Positions 1 through 8,839 of a DNA stretch of 64,000 nucleotides are shown one piece after another (the stretch's first letter is position 1; each line of letters opens with the position of its first letter). The stretch comes from Sphingobacterium phlebotomi (lineage in GTDB: Bacteria > Bacteroidota > Bacteroidia > Sphingobacteriales > Sphingobacteriaceae): positions 1 to 64,000 of the forward strand of contig NZ_VTAV01000004.1 in NCBI RefSeq assembly GCF_008180195.1. Direction: 5' to 3'. The position numbers were made by a program, and so were the translations under genes. Below the pieces are notes generated by a model. It ran no database searches. It saw only the letters and a list, made by a program, of their open reading frames with translations, and was not told the origin of the DNA.

Positions 1-133
1 ACATGGTATTTTCATCGTATTCGTACGAACCACCCCTATGCGCAAATATTTTAACTTCTTTTTGCTGCGCAAACGAATTGGAAGCATGAAAAGAGATAAT
101 CATTGAAAAAAGAATAAAATGAATATGTTTCAT
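1..133 (-). CDS. Glycerophosphodiester phosphodiesterase, N-terminal fragment (cut by window edge)
   Basis: Reading the minus strand from the ATG at 133 gives a signal peptide (MKHIHFILFSMIISF, ending near HASNSFAQ) followed by KIFAHRGGSYEYDENTM. The HRGG...ENT segment is the first catalytic motif of GDPD-family enzymes, which hydrolyse glycerophosphodiesters to glycerol-3-phosphate and an alcohol. The protein should be exported to the periplasm. Only about 44 residues are visible, so the remaining catalytic residues cannot be checked. It lies 51 bp downstream of the metallophosphoesterase gene in the same direction and is probably the next gene of locus A. It mirrors the complete GDPD that closes locus B. 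Confidence 0.8.
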   Translation of the reverse strand, partial: MKHIHFILFSMIISFHASNSFAQQKEVKIFAHRGGSYEYDENTM

Positions 134-184
134 ATTAATAATATATTTATTTGTTAATAGATTTTACGCATATCTTCCCATAAT

Positions 185-2194
185 CTAGTGCATTAAATAC
201 CCAAAAGCTTTTGGTCTAACCATAGTCTCGGTATATACATTCCCAAAGCGGTCGGTAACCCTGATCTCCACCGTAGTTGTCGGGCCGGATGCTACCGCTC
301 TAAACATATGCGTCGTTGGGGTGGATACGAAAGAGGTAGCAGGCGTTTCATTAGCGTTCAATCGTCTGGCATTATACGATGCGTTGTGCAGCGGATCATA
401 CGCGTTTACTCTTGTCACAGGTAACGGTACACCGTTTTCTATCATCTCCACTTTCCATTTCGAATCATAGCTCCAAACATTGACAAGGACAACATTATCG
501 CTACGTTTATCTACGAATTTAGAATATGTATTCCATTCGTCTCCCCTATAATCGGGTGCATACTCCTCCTGTGTGATATGTACTTCATTGAGGTCATAGG
601 CTCTGAACTGGTAATTCCTGTTGTAACCAATGCCTTTATAATACCAAGCCACATCCTTGTTATCCATTTCCCAAACACCGTAACCTCCGGGACTACCGTC
701 CTTGCATACATGATTGCCTGCATATCCCACTGCACCGGTCCACCACCATGTGGCACATACAGCTCCGGTATTATGCTCCATCAAATTTGAAGAGTTTTCC
801 ACCGTATAATTTGTATGGATATGCCCGGTGATAACATGAACCTTGGAAAATCCGCTTACTGCAGCAACAAAATCCTCAGCATTCGTTAATGCGTACTTTG
901 GTGGATTTTCCTGCCCGCCACTCAGAGATGGTCTTTGGTGTAACGGAATATGCATAGCAATGACAATGGGGGTACTTTTATCCTCGATCATCGCCAGGTC
1001 TTTTCTCAACCAATTCATCTGGTCTGCCACTATTGTTTCATTAACATGACGATTGCCCATACTATTGGGGGTAGCTCCACTATTTGCATACTCTACATTG
1101 TCCAACACCACGTAATGTACCCTCCCTATATTAAAGGAATAATAGTTCGGCCCCAGGATCTCCCTATACTTATCCGCAGTTGCCCAATCGCCGTCAACAT
1201 AGGGATTATGATCATGATTTCCGATGGTATTAAACACGGGAGCATTTATAGCGTCCATTTGCGCCCTATATTCGGGCAAGCCATAATTGTTCGAACGCCA
1301 GAAAGTTTCCCAAGTTTGATCGCCAAGGGTCAGCGCATATACCTTCGTACCTGAACTCTGATAAGCCTGTATAGTTTCGTTTATATCTTTTAAGGCCATT
1401 TCTTGAAACTGCGCTATATCACCGTTCTCTTGCCTATTCGCCAAATGCATATCACCCAATGCCAATACGATGTGCTTGTCATTATTCACAGGCGTCAGTT
1501 CAAAATCCTTCGTTTCTGTCACACGCATAGGTCGGGTCAGCTTATTAAAAAAAAGAGGTAAACTACCGTCATTATTGACTTCATAATTGCCCGGTATAGA
1601 AACAAATATGTAGCCATTTTCCTTAGGGGACCAGAGGTAATAAACACCATTTTCATCGGTTTTCACTACATTATAGCCATCAGAAACCACAACATTTGCC
1701 ACACCGACCCCACCCGAATAGACAACTCCTTTTAAATTCGTCCCTTCCCGATCCGGAATATTTCTATTGAAGACAATATCCAAAGAGGTATCCCCGACAA
1801 TTGCAGTATGCTGCCCACGCTTTATTGTTACCCGATATTTTCCGGATAAAAATGCGGCCGGTAATACGATCTGGATATACGTCTCCATGAGGCTTTGGAT
1901 ATTCAACGTATACTCTTCACCGATTCCATTTAATGAACGAAATATAATCTGGTCATTCTTATCGAAGCCCTTACCCTCAATATCTAAGCTCCCTCCTTTT
2001 TCTATATCGATATATGGATCAATAGAGACATCGGCTAGTCGTATACCGGTTATGTCATCTTCGTCCTGTTCATGGTCGATAATAGGTTTGGCTTCCTTCG
2101 TGCAACTGTACAAATTCAAGGAAAGACCTATTCCTGTCACAGCCGAAACCCAAATAAAATCCCGACGGTTATAGTTTTTATTTTTTGGTTTCAT
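185..2194 (-). CDS. Exported calcineurin-like metallophosphoesterase (MetallophosN/C type)
   Basis: A secreted phosphoesterase of about 669 residues. The N-terminus has a twin-arginine-like signal (NYNRRDFIWVSAVTG), followed by a Cys at LYSC that could be lipidated. An N-terminal Ig/TIG-like segment precedes a MetallophosN beta-domain (GVVYSGGVGVANVVVSDG). The metal-binding core is complete: GDMH, LGDQ, GNHDH, AMHIP and GHIH. A C-terminal beta domain of MetallophosC type follows. The family cleaves phosphomono- or diesters with two metal ions; the substrate cannot be read from sequence. I chose the ATG at 2194 because it places the RR motif near the start; an in-frame ATG at 2224 is possible. 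It lies between the FAD oxidoreductase and a GDPD in locus A, so it probably acts on the imported or surface-bound ligand. Confidence 0.85.
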   Translation of the reverse strand: MKPKNKNYNRRDFIWVSAVTGIGLSLNLYSCTKEAKPIIDHEQDEDDITGIRLADVSIDPYIDIEKGGSLDIEGKGFDKNDQIIFRSLNGIGEEYTLNIQSLMETYIQIVLPAAFLSGKYRVTIKRGQHTAIVGDTSLDIVFNRNIPDREGTNLKGVVYSGGVGVANVVVSDGYNVVKTDENGVYYLWSPKENGYIFVSIPGNYEVNNDGSLPLFFNKLTRPMRVTETKDFELTPVNNDKHIVLALGDMHLANRQENGDIAQFQEMALKDINETIQAYQSSGTKVYALTLGDQTWETFWRSNNYGLPEYRAQMDAINAPVFNTIGNHDHNPYVDGDWATADKYREILGPNYYSFNIGRVHYVVLDNVEYANSGATPNSMGNRHVNETIVADQMNWLRKDLAMIEDKSTPIVIAMHIPLHQRPSLSGGQENPPKYALTNAEDFVAAVSGFSKVHVITGHIHTNYTVENSSNLMEHNTGAVCATWWWTGAVGYAGNHVCKDGSPGGYGVWEMDNKDVAWYYKGIGYNRNYQFRAYDLNEVHITQEEYAPDYRGDEWNTYSKFVDKRSDNVVLVNVWSYDSKWKVEMIENGVPLPVTRVNAYDPLHNASYNARRLNANETPATSFVSTPTTHMFRAVASGPTTTVEIRVTDRFGNVYTETMVRPKAFGYLMH

Positions 2195-2306
2195 TCGTTT
2201 ATAATTCAAATTAATAACATTCATGCGGTAACTATACTAAGGTAGATATCGCATGAGAATATTATATTTAATTTCGGTTTTACACGATATTGACTGCAAC
2301 GTCACC

Positions 2307-3911
2307 TTATTTAGCTATTCCCAATACTTGTTCCTGTTTTATCAGCTCACTTCTCAGTTTATCGTAATCAATGTTTTGAACAGCTTTATTGGTATCAATA
2401 GCTTGCACAGCAGCCACAGCAGCACTTTGCCCTAAAATCATAAACACAGGTTCCATTCTGATGGAGCCGAACGCAATATGGGAAGCCGATAGCGAAACAG
2501 GCACCAATAAATTCGTACATTCTTTTGCTTTTGGCGTTATCGAACGATAAGATATGGGATAGGGCGGAAATTTACCTACTTCTACATTTCCCTCATTTTT
2601 TACCATGCCATTTACTACAATACGTTGCACATTATGACTATCCATCGTATAAGCTGCCATACCTATCGGATCAGTGATTACTTCTTTACTTCTGCAATTG
2701 TGCTCTGTCATCACGTACTCTCCTATCATGCGTCTGCCTTCACGCACATACAATTGCGGCGTAAAATGTCCATGCTCGACATATTCGTCTTTCGGATAAC
2801 CCCAGTTTTTCACAAAGTCCTGCAGCTCTTTCGGGACGCGTTCGTCACTTACATAAAAATAAAGTAACCCCTTTACATGCGCTACGTGTTCCTCGAATAT
2901 CTTCTTCCGCTCTGCAAAGCTTGCCTCTGGCCAATTATGATTTCCACCAATCAAATTGGACGAAAAAGCGCCACGGTTGTTGATATCGGTTTTGCGATTT
3001 GGCATCCGGCTCCATATAAAATAATTATTGATTTTACGATCATTGGGCTGCGCTTCAAATAGGCGCACCAACAGCTCATATTTCTTTGGATCATATCCTT
3101 CCGGTTTCGTTATCGGAATCATATTCTCTGCACTATCTGTCAAACAGATCCGAAAATTATAAGCCTGAACCAGTTTGTCTCCTGTACCGGTGGGATTCGC
3201 CTGTCCGCTACTTATTCCCGGCAACAGGCCGCTTGATGGATCTCCCGGAACGATATACGGATTTACACCGTCGGGAAACTGATGATAACCGGATTGTTTT
3301 CGGTATGCTGCTAATTGATATCCATTTAACGTCTCCTTATATACGCTATTATCTTCTCTTCCCACCGTATACGATACGCCTGCCATAGCGAAAAGATCAC
3401 CTTCATATGTACAGTCTAAAAAAACCTGTGCTTCAATTCGTTGTGTTGTTCTATCGGAACCATAGGTATCGGCTAAATCAACAGATTTAATTTGTGCTTT
3501 TTTCTTATTTACCTTTTTTATACGTTGGTTATAAATAACAGGAATATCAGCCGTTTTGATATAGGTTTCAAAAATTCTCTTCGCTTCTTTCGGTTCAAAT
3601 TTCCAGGATTCATCCTGGCCATATACTTCACCTAATTGCTTATAGAATTCCCGCGATAATCCACCGATGGCATTTTTATTTCCGATGTCAGTCTGGCCTA
3701 AGCCTCCGGATGACAAACCACCAATATGACCGTCCGGTACAATGATCACGACAGATTTACCCATTTTCTTTGCTGTATAAGCAGCAACTACTCCTGCTGA
3801 GTTTCCACCATAAATACAGATATCATACGTATTGTTCGCGTATCCCATTGCCGCACTGATTAATACAGTCAGCATCATCAATACACATTTTGTCATCATT
3901 ACCTTTCTCAT
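2307..3911 (-). CDS. Exported FAD-dependent oxidoreductase (FAD_oxidored, PF12831-like)
   Basis: A 534-residue flavoprotein with a Sec signal peptide (to about residue 25, MGYAN) and an N-terminal Rossmann fold, DICIYGGNSAGVVAAYTAKK, that binds the FAD ADP moiety. A GGLSSGGLGQTD segment follows, as is usual for this family. Family members occur next to SusC/D genes in many Bacteroidota, but their substrates are mostly unknown. Oxidation of a sugar or polyol hydroxyl is a reasonable inference, not a demonstrated role. It lacks the C-terminal discoidin-like extension of the homologue in locus B and uses Sec rather than Tat export. It sits 250 bp downstream of a small AT-rich ORF, and so is less tightly coupled to the lipoprotein genes than its counterpart. 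Confidence 0.8.
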   Translation of the reverse strand: MRKVMMTKCVLMMLTVLISAAMGYANNTYDICIYGGNSAGVVAAYTAKKMGKSVVIIVPDGHIGGLSSGGLGQTDIGNKNAIGGLSREFYKQLGEVYGQDESWKFEPKEAKRIFETYIKTADIPVIYNQRIKKVNKKKAQIKSVDLADTYGSDRTTQRIEAQVFLDCTYEGDLFAMAGVSYTVGREDNSVYKETLNGYQLAAYRKQSGYHQFPDGVNPYIVPGDPSSGLLPGISSGQANPTGTGDKLVQAYNFRICLTDSAENMIPITKPEGYDPKKYELLVRLFEAQPNDRKINNYFIWSRMPNRKTDINNRGAFSSNLIGGNHNWPEASFAERKKIFEEHVAHVKGLLYFYVSDERVPKELQDFVKNWGYPKDEYVEHGHFTPQLYVREGRRMIGEYVMTEHNCRSKEVITDPIGMAAYTMDSHNVQRIVVNGMVKNEGNVEVGKFPPYPISYRSITPKAKECTNLLVPVSLSASHIAFGSIRMEPVFMILGQSAAVAAVQAIDTNKAVQNIDYDKLRSELIKQEQVLGIAK

Positions 3912-4161
3912 TCTTTTTGATTTATATTGTTTTAAATAAAGTTTATTTTTTGTTGTTTACATATGGTTATATAGAGGGATACATCTATTACGGGCATTCC
4001 CTAGATATACCCTCTTAAAGTTATGTATCCTATTAATAGTATCAAGACCAGAGCCAATTTATCGATAGTAAGAGGACGATAAAAAAATAAAACGAAACCT
4101 GCTCATAGATTAAAAGATGCGAAGTCTCTTTTAACTCTACATCTTTATTAACTTACACACA

Positions 4162-4356
4162 TTATGAAATGGTATCCTTAATAGACACATTTTCAGAAAA
4201 TTCTGATGAAAAAAACATCAGTATTAAAGGTATTATAGTAAGTAAGCCTATAGTTATATACCATAATACATGGATTTTTTGCTTATGTCTAACCTTCAAT
4301 AAAATGGTAACTAATACAAAGACATAAAGCAATGAATATAATATAAGATATATCAT
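4162..4356 (-). CDS. Small hypothetical two-helix membrane protein
   Basis: A 64-residue ORF with two strongly hydrophobic segments (about residues 1-20 and 32-50) separated by a basic loop, KVRHKQKIH. It is in the direction of the surrounding operon and lies in the otherwise gene-free, AT-rich stretch 3912-4475 between the DUF4998 gene and the FAD oxidoreductase gene. I see no ribosome binding site and do not recognise the family. The hydrophobic pattern argues for a real membrane peptide; the AT-richness and absence of a counterpart in locus B argue for a fortuitous or newly acquired ORF. The rest of the stretch holds only short imperfect inverted repeats. Confidence 0.4.
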   Translation of the reverse strand: MIYLILYSLLYVFVLVTILLKVRHKQKIHVLWYITIGLLTIIPLILMFFSSEFSENVSIKDTIS

Positions 4357-4475
4357 AATAAAATACTTGAATTTTTAAAACACTTATTACTCCTAAAAGG
4401 AGATATACTAAGCTCTGCTGAATTTTACCAGCACGCAGCAAAGCAAATTGTAATGCATCCTAAATTTTGTTTATT

Positions 4476-5717
4476 CTATTCAACTCTTACAACCTGACCA
4501 AAGACACCTATATTACCGAGAAAAAAGTGCGGTTGATTTTCAAAGGTTTCCATTGCCCTGATTCGGATAAATCTCACCACAGGCGCATCCATAGAAATAG
4601 TAATTTCATGACCTTCCTGCGCTGCAGCTATATCTTCAGCCGTCACTGGCTGTCCCGGAGACAAACCAGAGGGTCGGACGACTTCATGCTCTCCTAGCTT
4701 ATACCAATTGGCATAATCGCCGTCAGGATCAGGGTTATCCGTCCCCCAAAGCTCAATTTTTTTAGGGCTGGCATTTGCATAGAGCAGTCCATGCTCCGTT
4801 ATGACTCCCCGTTGCCAAAACTTAAAACGGGTCAGCTTAGCTACTACTCCCATATCAATAGTCACCTGATTGGGTACGCCTGAATTTGTCGCTGTACGGT
4901 ACCATCCACCAGACCCAGAGGTGGCTCCCTCAAAATCACCATTCCAAAGGAACGGTACCCGGTTTACACCAAAATCACCAGGGTCATTGTCTAACTTGTG
5001 TGCTGCAAATCTAGCATAGTCTAATTCCCTTTCTATTAACCGAATTTCTTCTGTTTTAAAATTGGTATAAAAAGTATCGATTGCCAACGAGTCAGGACGA
5101 TGCCAGGTACGATAATCGAATGTATCTCCCAACGCCACATTATCTAGTGTGGTACTTGTTTCGGTTGTCGGTACGAAAACCGTTGCTTCCACACCATCTG
5201 CATTGGTATAACGGATTTCAGAACCGACTTCGTTACTTTCTGGATTAAACCAGAGGACGATAGCCTGATCATCAAAAAAACTGATACTTTCTATCGCCCG
5301 ATGAAAACGATTTTGCTGATATTCATCACCATACACCTGGCCCTCTACTGTCGACTTGATCGATCTGTCTCCTTCTGCATTAATAGAATAAATATCAAAA
5401 GAATAGAAACGTTCCTCCAGATCTTCAATAACGACACCTATACTGTCCACTCCGTCGGTTTTATTGACATCGATCGTCAAGGAATCCAAATTGCTATTCC
5501 AATAAACTTTCATTTGGATAATGTTCGGATCTTTTATTCTCCAGGAAAGCTGCGCCCGGTTTTTACCCGGATGGAACAAAACGGAGTCTGCCTTTCCCGT
5601 ATAAATGATTTCTCCTCCTTCAAGAAACTCTTTATAAAAATGGTCTTGCTTTCTACAGCTGAAAAGCAGACAGCTTATACAAATATATGCGAACACGCAT
5701 TTCATTATTATTTTCAT
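4476..5717 (-). CDS. DUF4998 lipoprotein with C-terminal DUF5000 (discoidin-like) domain
   Basis: A 413-residue surface lipoprotein. The signal peptide ends at a lipobox (LLFSC, Cys about residue 21). The N-terminal half matches the DUF4998 pattern (HFYKEFLEGGEIIYTGKAD, then Ig-like strands). The C-terminal ~150 residues carry the DUF5000 signature (LTRFKFWQRG, KIELWGTDNPDPDGD), a galactose-binding-like beta sandwich. Such proteins are encoded beside SusC/D pairs and are thought to help capture ligand at the cell surface. It starts only 6 bp after the DUF4959 gene, so the two are certainly cotranscribed. The same RFKFWQRG-type domain occurs in that neighbour, so two paralogous binding domains are encoded side by side. 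No catalytic motif is visible. Confidence 0.82.
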   Translation of the reverse strand: MKIIMKCVFAYICISCLLFSCRKQDHFYKEFLEGGEIIYTGKADSVLFHPGKNRAQLSWRIKDPNIIQMKVYWNSNLDSLTIDVNKTDGVDSIGVVIEDLEERFYSFDIYSINAEGDRSIKSTVEGQVYGDEYQQNRFHRAIESISFFDDQAIVLWFNPESNEVGSEIRYTNADGVEATVFVPTTETSTTLDNVALGDTFDYRTWHRPDSLAIDTFYTNFKTEEIRLIERELDYARFAAHKLDNDPGDFGVNRVPFLWNGDFEGATSGSGGWYRTATNSGVPNQVTIDMGVVAKLTRFKFWQRGVITEHGLLYANASPKKIELWGTDNPDPDGDYANWYKLGEHEVVRPSGLSPGQPVTAEDIAAAQEGHEITISMDAPVVRFIRIRAMETFENQPHFFLGNIGVFGQVVRVE

Positions 5718-5723
5718 GGTATA

Positions 5724-6917
5724 TCAGTTAACAGGTTGACCATATAATCTAAACAAACTCATCCAGAAATAATCTGTAACGCCGTATGTCTCGAGAACCT
5801 TTATCCGAAAGTAACGCATAGGCTCTATATCAGCGGAGTATATATCGTATTCATGCCCTTCTACGGCTGCGGCGATATCATCCGGCGAATTATTGGGAAT
5901 CGGAAGACCCGATGGTTTAATCAATTCACAATCGGCGATTTTTGTCCAACTATCAAAGGATCCATCCGGATTCGGATCATTACTGCCCCATAATTCAAAA
6001 AAACGTGGACTTCCCGCTGTGTATAGCAAATTTAGCTCCGCCACTGTTCCTCGCTGCCAAAATTTAAAGCGACTTAACCTTACCTTTTGCTTCATATCAA
6101 ACGTAACCTGGGTCGGCATCGGCGTGCCATTATCCGCACGGAAATATGATCCAGCACCAGATAGGTTATTGTTCAATAGAAAAGTTAACACGGCGTTATT
6201 CCAGTGGTTCGGATCATTTGGCATCTTCATCGCTGTGAATAGAGAACGATCTAGCTCCACTTCATATATAGGAGTCAATTCTGTATTCAATATGTCAGAT
6301 CTATTACCCCACCGATCATTTACAAAAATTCTAAAAGATTGCAGTCTGGATTCCAAACCTCTGACCTTCAAGACGTCTGCTTTTTTATTCGTATAAAACG
6401 TTTCTACGGTATACCATTCGCCATTTTCATTTATACTTTCTACAACCATAGACACGTCGGCTTCCTCGTCATTCTCAAATTCAATGGCCATTCCACCGAA
6501 AGCTTCGTCAACTTTTAATGATCTAAAAATGGTGGAAACAGGAGGTTCCAACGGGTTTACTTTTACAGCGATAGGTTCCGATCTTTTCAGATTTCGACCA
6601 ACAGAATACAATTTCACTTCATATTCCCGTGAAGCTCCAAATCCAGCGATTTCCAGCGAATGATTGTAGTTAGAAGATTTAGACGTGACTATCCTCCCTT
6701 GTCCCATATCCACTTCTGCTTCCACGTATAATAAAGAGGTCTCCCGGGGAAGCGTGTAAGAAATCTCGACCTTTCCAGGTCTATTTTCTACTTTTGGGTC
6801 CCTTACTGCTTGTGGAATAACATCACTATCATACATGATTTTCGTAACTTCTTCCTTGCATGAAGACGTTAATAATATAGCGAGTATGGGTGTAATAATA
6901 GATTTTATCGTTTTCAT
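5724..6917 (-). CDS. DUF4959/DUF5126/DUF5000 surface lipoprotein
   Basis: A 397-residue lipoprotein with a signal peptide ending LLTSSC (Cys about residue 20). The domain order, judged by resemblance, is DUF4959 (Ig-like, through about residue 120), DUF5126 (about 125-225, with VEAEVDMGQG and later VRGLESRLQSFRIFV strands) and C-terminal DUF5000 (LSRFKFWQRG, FFELWGSNDPNPDGS). These domains form beta sandwiches that act as binding modules in SusC/D-linked systems of Bacteroidota. It lies 29 bp after susD. Its likely role is extracellular ligand capture or delivery to the SusCD complex. The homologue in locus B has the same architecture, so this protein is a core part of both systems. Confidence 0.85.
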   Translation of the reverse strand: MKTIKSIITPILAILLTSSCKEEVTKIMYDSDVIPQAVRDPKVENRPGKVEISYTLPRETSLLYVEAEVDMGQGRIVTSKSSNYNHSLEIAGFGASREYEVKLYSVGRNLKRSEPIAVKVNPLEPPVSTIFRSLKVDEAFGGMAIEFENDEEADVSMVVESINENGEWYTVETFYTNKKADVLKVRGLESRLQSFRIFVNDRWGNRSDILNTELTPIYEVELDRSLFTAMKMPNDPNHWNNAVLTFLLNNNLSGAGSYFRADNGTPMPTQVTFDMKQKVRLSRFKFWQRGTVAELNLLYTAGSPRFFELWGSNDPNPDGSFDSWTKIADCELIKPSGLPIPNNSPDDIAAAVEGHEYDIYSADIEPMRYFRIKVLETYGVTDYFWMSLFRLYGQPVN

Positions 6918-6946
6918 CTCAATTAATTATATACAAAAAATATAAA

Positions 6947-8827
6947 TCACCATCCCGGACTTTGTATCAAGCCCTTATTTCTCAGCATTTCAGATTCTTG
7001 AATAGGCCAGAAATAATCTTTCAACCCAAAGGTTTGGTTAAAAATAACAACCGGTCTATAATAGGTTTCCGGTGCTTGTTGCTGCGTATCCCAACCAACA
7101 ATCGGGTTATTGAGTACCTGCGGAGCAGTTCTCCATCTCCTTAAATCCCAAAAACGGCTTCCTTCAAAAGCAAGTTCTATGCTCCGCTCCCGGCGAATAA
7201 TATCGCGCAATCCTTGTTTTGTGTTGTACTTATTGGGTTGATTGGAATAATTGCTCCACGATTCTTCTATCGATTGAAGACCGGCTCTCGTGCGTATTAG
7301 ATTTAAATAGTGAAATATTTCAGGTGAGGGGCCGAAGACCTCATTGGATGCTTCGGCATACAATAAATATAAATCTGCTAGCCGCATAATCGGCCATGGA
7401 TACCGTTGTACCGTCCACTGCGCAGCTTGAGCCGCGTTCAAATAGTTTACCACTTTTTTGGGCAGGTATCCGGTCGCAGAGTAGGCGTATGCATGTCCAG
7501 ATGCTGCCCCTCCCAACCTACTTTCCACATAGAAAGTCTCATCATCCGTCAATCGCCCGTGTCCATACCATCTTCCGCCATCAAATCCTAAATAGGCATA
7601 AAAACGCGGTTCACGGTCGAAATTGAGCGATGCTGTCGTATAGCCCTCTTTAATGTAATTTCTATCTATACGTTCCGCTGTTTTTAAGGTATAGCGGTTG
7701 GCATAATCCCAGGAAGTATCTTCTTCTATCGGCACTCCGTTTTCTGAATAAAACGACTCTACAATGGAGAACGGAACAGATAGATACCCACCGAAATACG
7801 TGGCATTTCCCGGAAACAGACGTGGGTATGCAGCAGTCTGTATACCGCCCGCTGTACTGTTGGTACTTCCCCAGATAATTTCTGAATTCCATCGCTCGGT
7901 CATCGCTGTCCTGAGATCCAATTCCGTCTGCGTCGTGTCGGAAATAACATGTCCGATATTCCCTATGTAATGAAGCTTCATATCTAAATCATGGCATAGA
8001 TCAACGGCTTCTCTACATGCATCCGCAGCTCTCACCCATTTCTGCTCATCATATTGGCTATTAAAAAGAACTTCTCCTCGCGCATTCCGGTACTGCGGAA
8101 AATCCATATTACCATTGAACAACGGACTAGCCGCCGTGACTAGGACCTGTGCTTTAATCGCCATCGCTATCGGCTTGGTAATTCGCCCCAGCTCTTCCAC
8201 GTCAAACTGAACTCTATCGGGCAGATCAGCAATGGCTTCATCCAGTAAACCTACTATATAATCTACTACCTGATCGATAGGGTCACGCGTCACCAATTTG
8301 ACCTCCTCTACACCTACCGATATTGGCGGACTTTCGTGCATGATCGGAATTGGACCATACATGCGCATCAACCAAAAATGATAGTAAGCTTTCAGAAATT
8401 TCGCTTCCGCGCTCATTTTTGCTTTGTCATAATCCGACATATTCGGAACCAGATGGATATTGTCGAGAAAGATATTGCAGTCCCGGATTCCCATAAACAT
8501 GTTATGTCCTCCTTTACTACCACCTTGCCAATAATTAATAATCGGGTCTTGCACATTTTGCAGTCCTCTGGCGATGGCAAAAGAATTGTATTCATAATAA
8601 GAATTAAACCACATTTCATCCGCCCCTGCAATCGCCGGATTTCCGCTGTAGGGATCCGCAAAACCGGGGAGCCAGGAATAACAGGTAAACAGGTATTTCT
8701 CGGCCGTCAAAGGCGTGCGAAAGGCATAGTCAAGCGTTGGTATATTATCTGGAGTCACATCCAGATAATTACAGGAAGTTAATGTTCCTGCAAAAAAAAG
8801 ATAAAGTATATGTTTCTTAAATTTCAT
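6947..8827 (-). CDS. SusD/RagB-family nutrient-binding lipoprotein (locus A)
   Basis: A surface lipoprotein of about 626 residues that forms the lid of the SusC transporter and binds the substrate. The signal peptide ends at TLTSCNYLDVTPD, the classic SusD lipobox followed by YLD. Internal motifs match the family: FLKAYYHFWLMRMYGPIPI in the TPR-like core, RLADLYLLYAEA, and near the C-terminus IRRERSIELAFEGSRFWDLRRW. I moved the start to the ATG at 8827 because the upstream in-frame TTG codons do not look like starts. It is 12 bp downstream of susC. The ligand cannot be deduced; there are no CAZyme genes in the operon to suggest a glycan. Confidence 0.95.
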   Translation of the reverse strand: MKFKKHILYLFFAGTLTSCNYLDVTPDNIPTLDYAFRTPLTAEKYLFTCYSWLPGFADPYSGNPAIAGADEMWFNSYYEYNSFAIARGLQNVQDPIINYWQGGSKGGHNMFMGIRDCNIFLDNIHLVPNMSDYDKAKMSAEAKFLKAYYHFWLMRMYGPIPIMHESPPISVGVEEVKLVTRDPIDQVVDYIVGLLDEAIADLPDRVQFDVEELGRITKPIAMAIKAQVLVTAASPLFNGNMDFPQYRNARGEVLFNSQYDEQKWVRAADACREAVDLCHDLDMKLHYIGNIGHVISDTTQTELDLRTAMTERWNSEIIWGSTNSTAGGIQTAAYPRLFPGNATYFGGYLSVPFSIVESFYSENGVPIEEDTSWDYANRYTLKTAERIDRNYIKEGYTTASLNFDREPRFYAYLGFDGGRWYGHGRLTDDETFYVESRLGGAASGHAYAYSATGYLPKKVVNYLNAAQAAQWTVQRYPWPIMRLADLYLLYAEASNEVFGPSPEIFHYLNLIRTRAGLQSIEESWSNYSNQPNKYNTKQGLRDIIRRERSIELAFEGSRFWDLRRWRTAPQVLNNPIVGWDTQQQAPETYYRPVVIFNQTFGLKDYFWPIQESEMLRNKGLIQSPGW

Positions 8828-8839
8828 TTTCAACAAATT

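Noticed and set aside
1767..2174. Long antisense reading frames inside the phosphoesterase and other minus-strand genes
   Set aside because: They are shadows of well-supported coding sequences and lack recognisable protein features.
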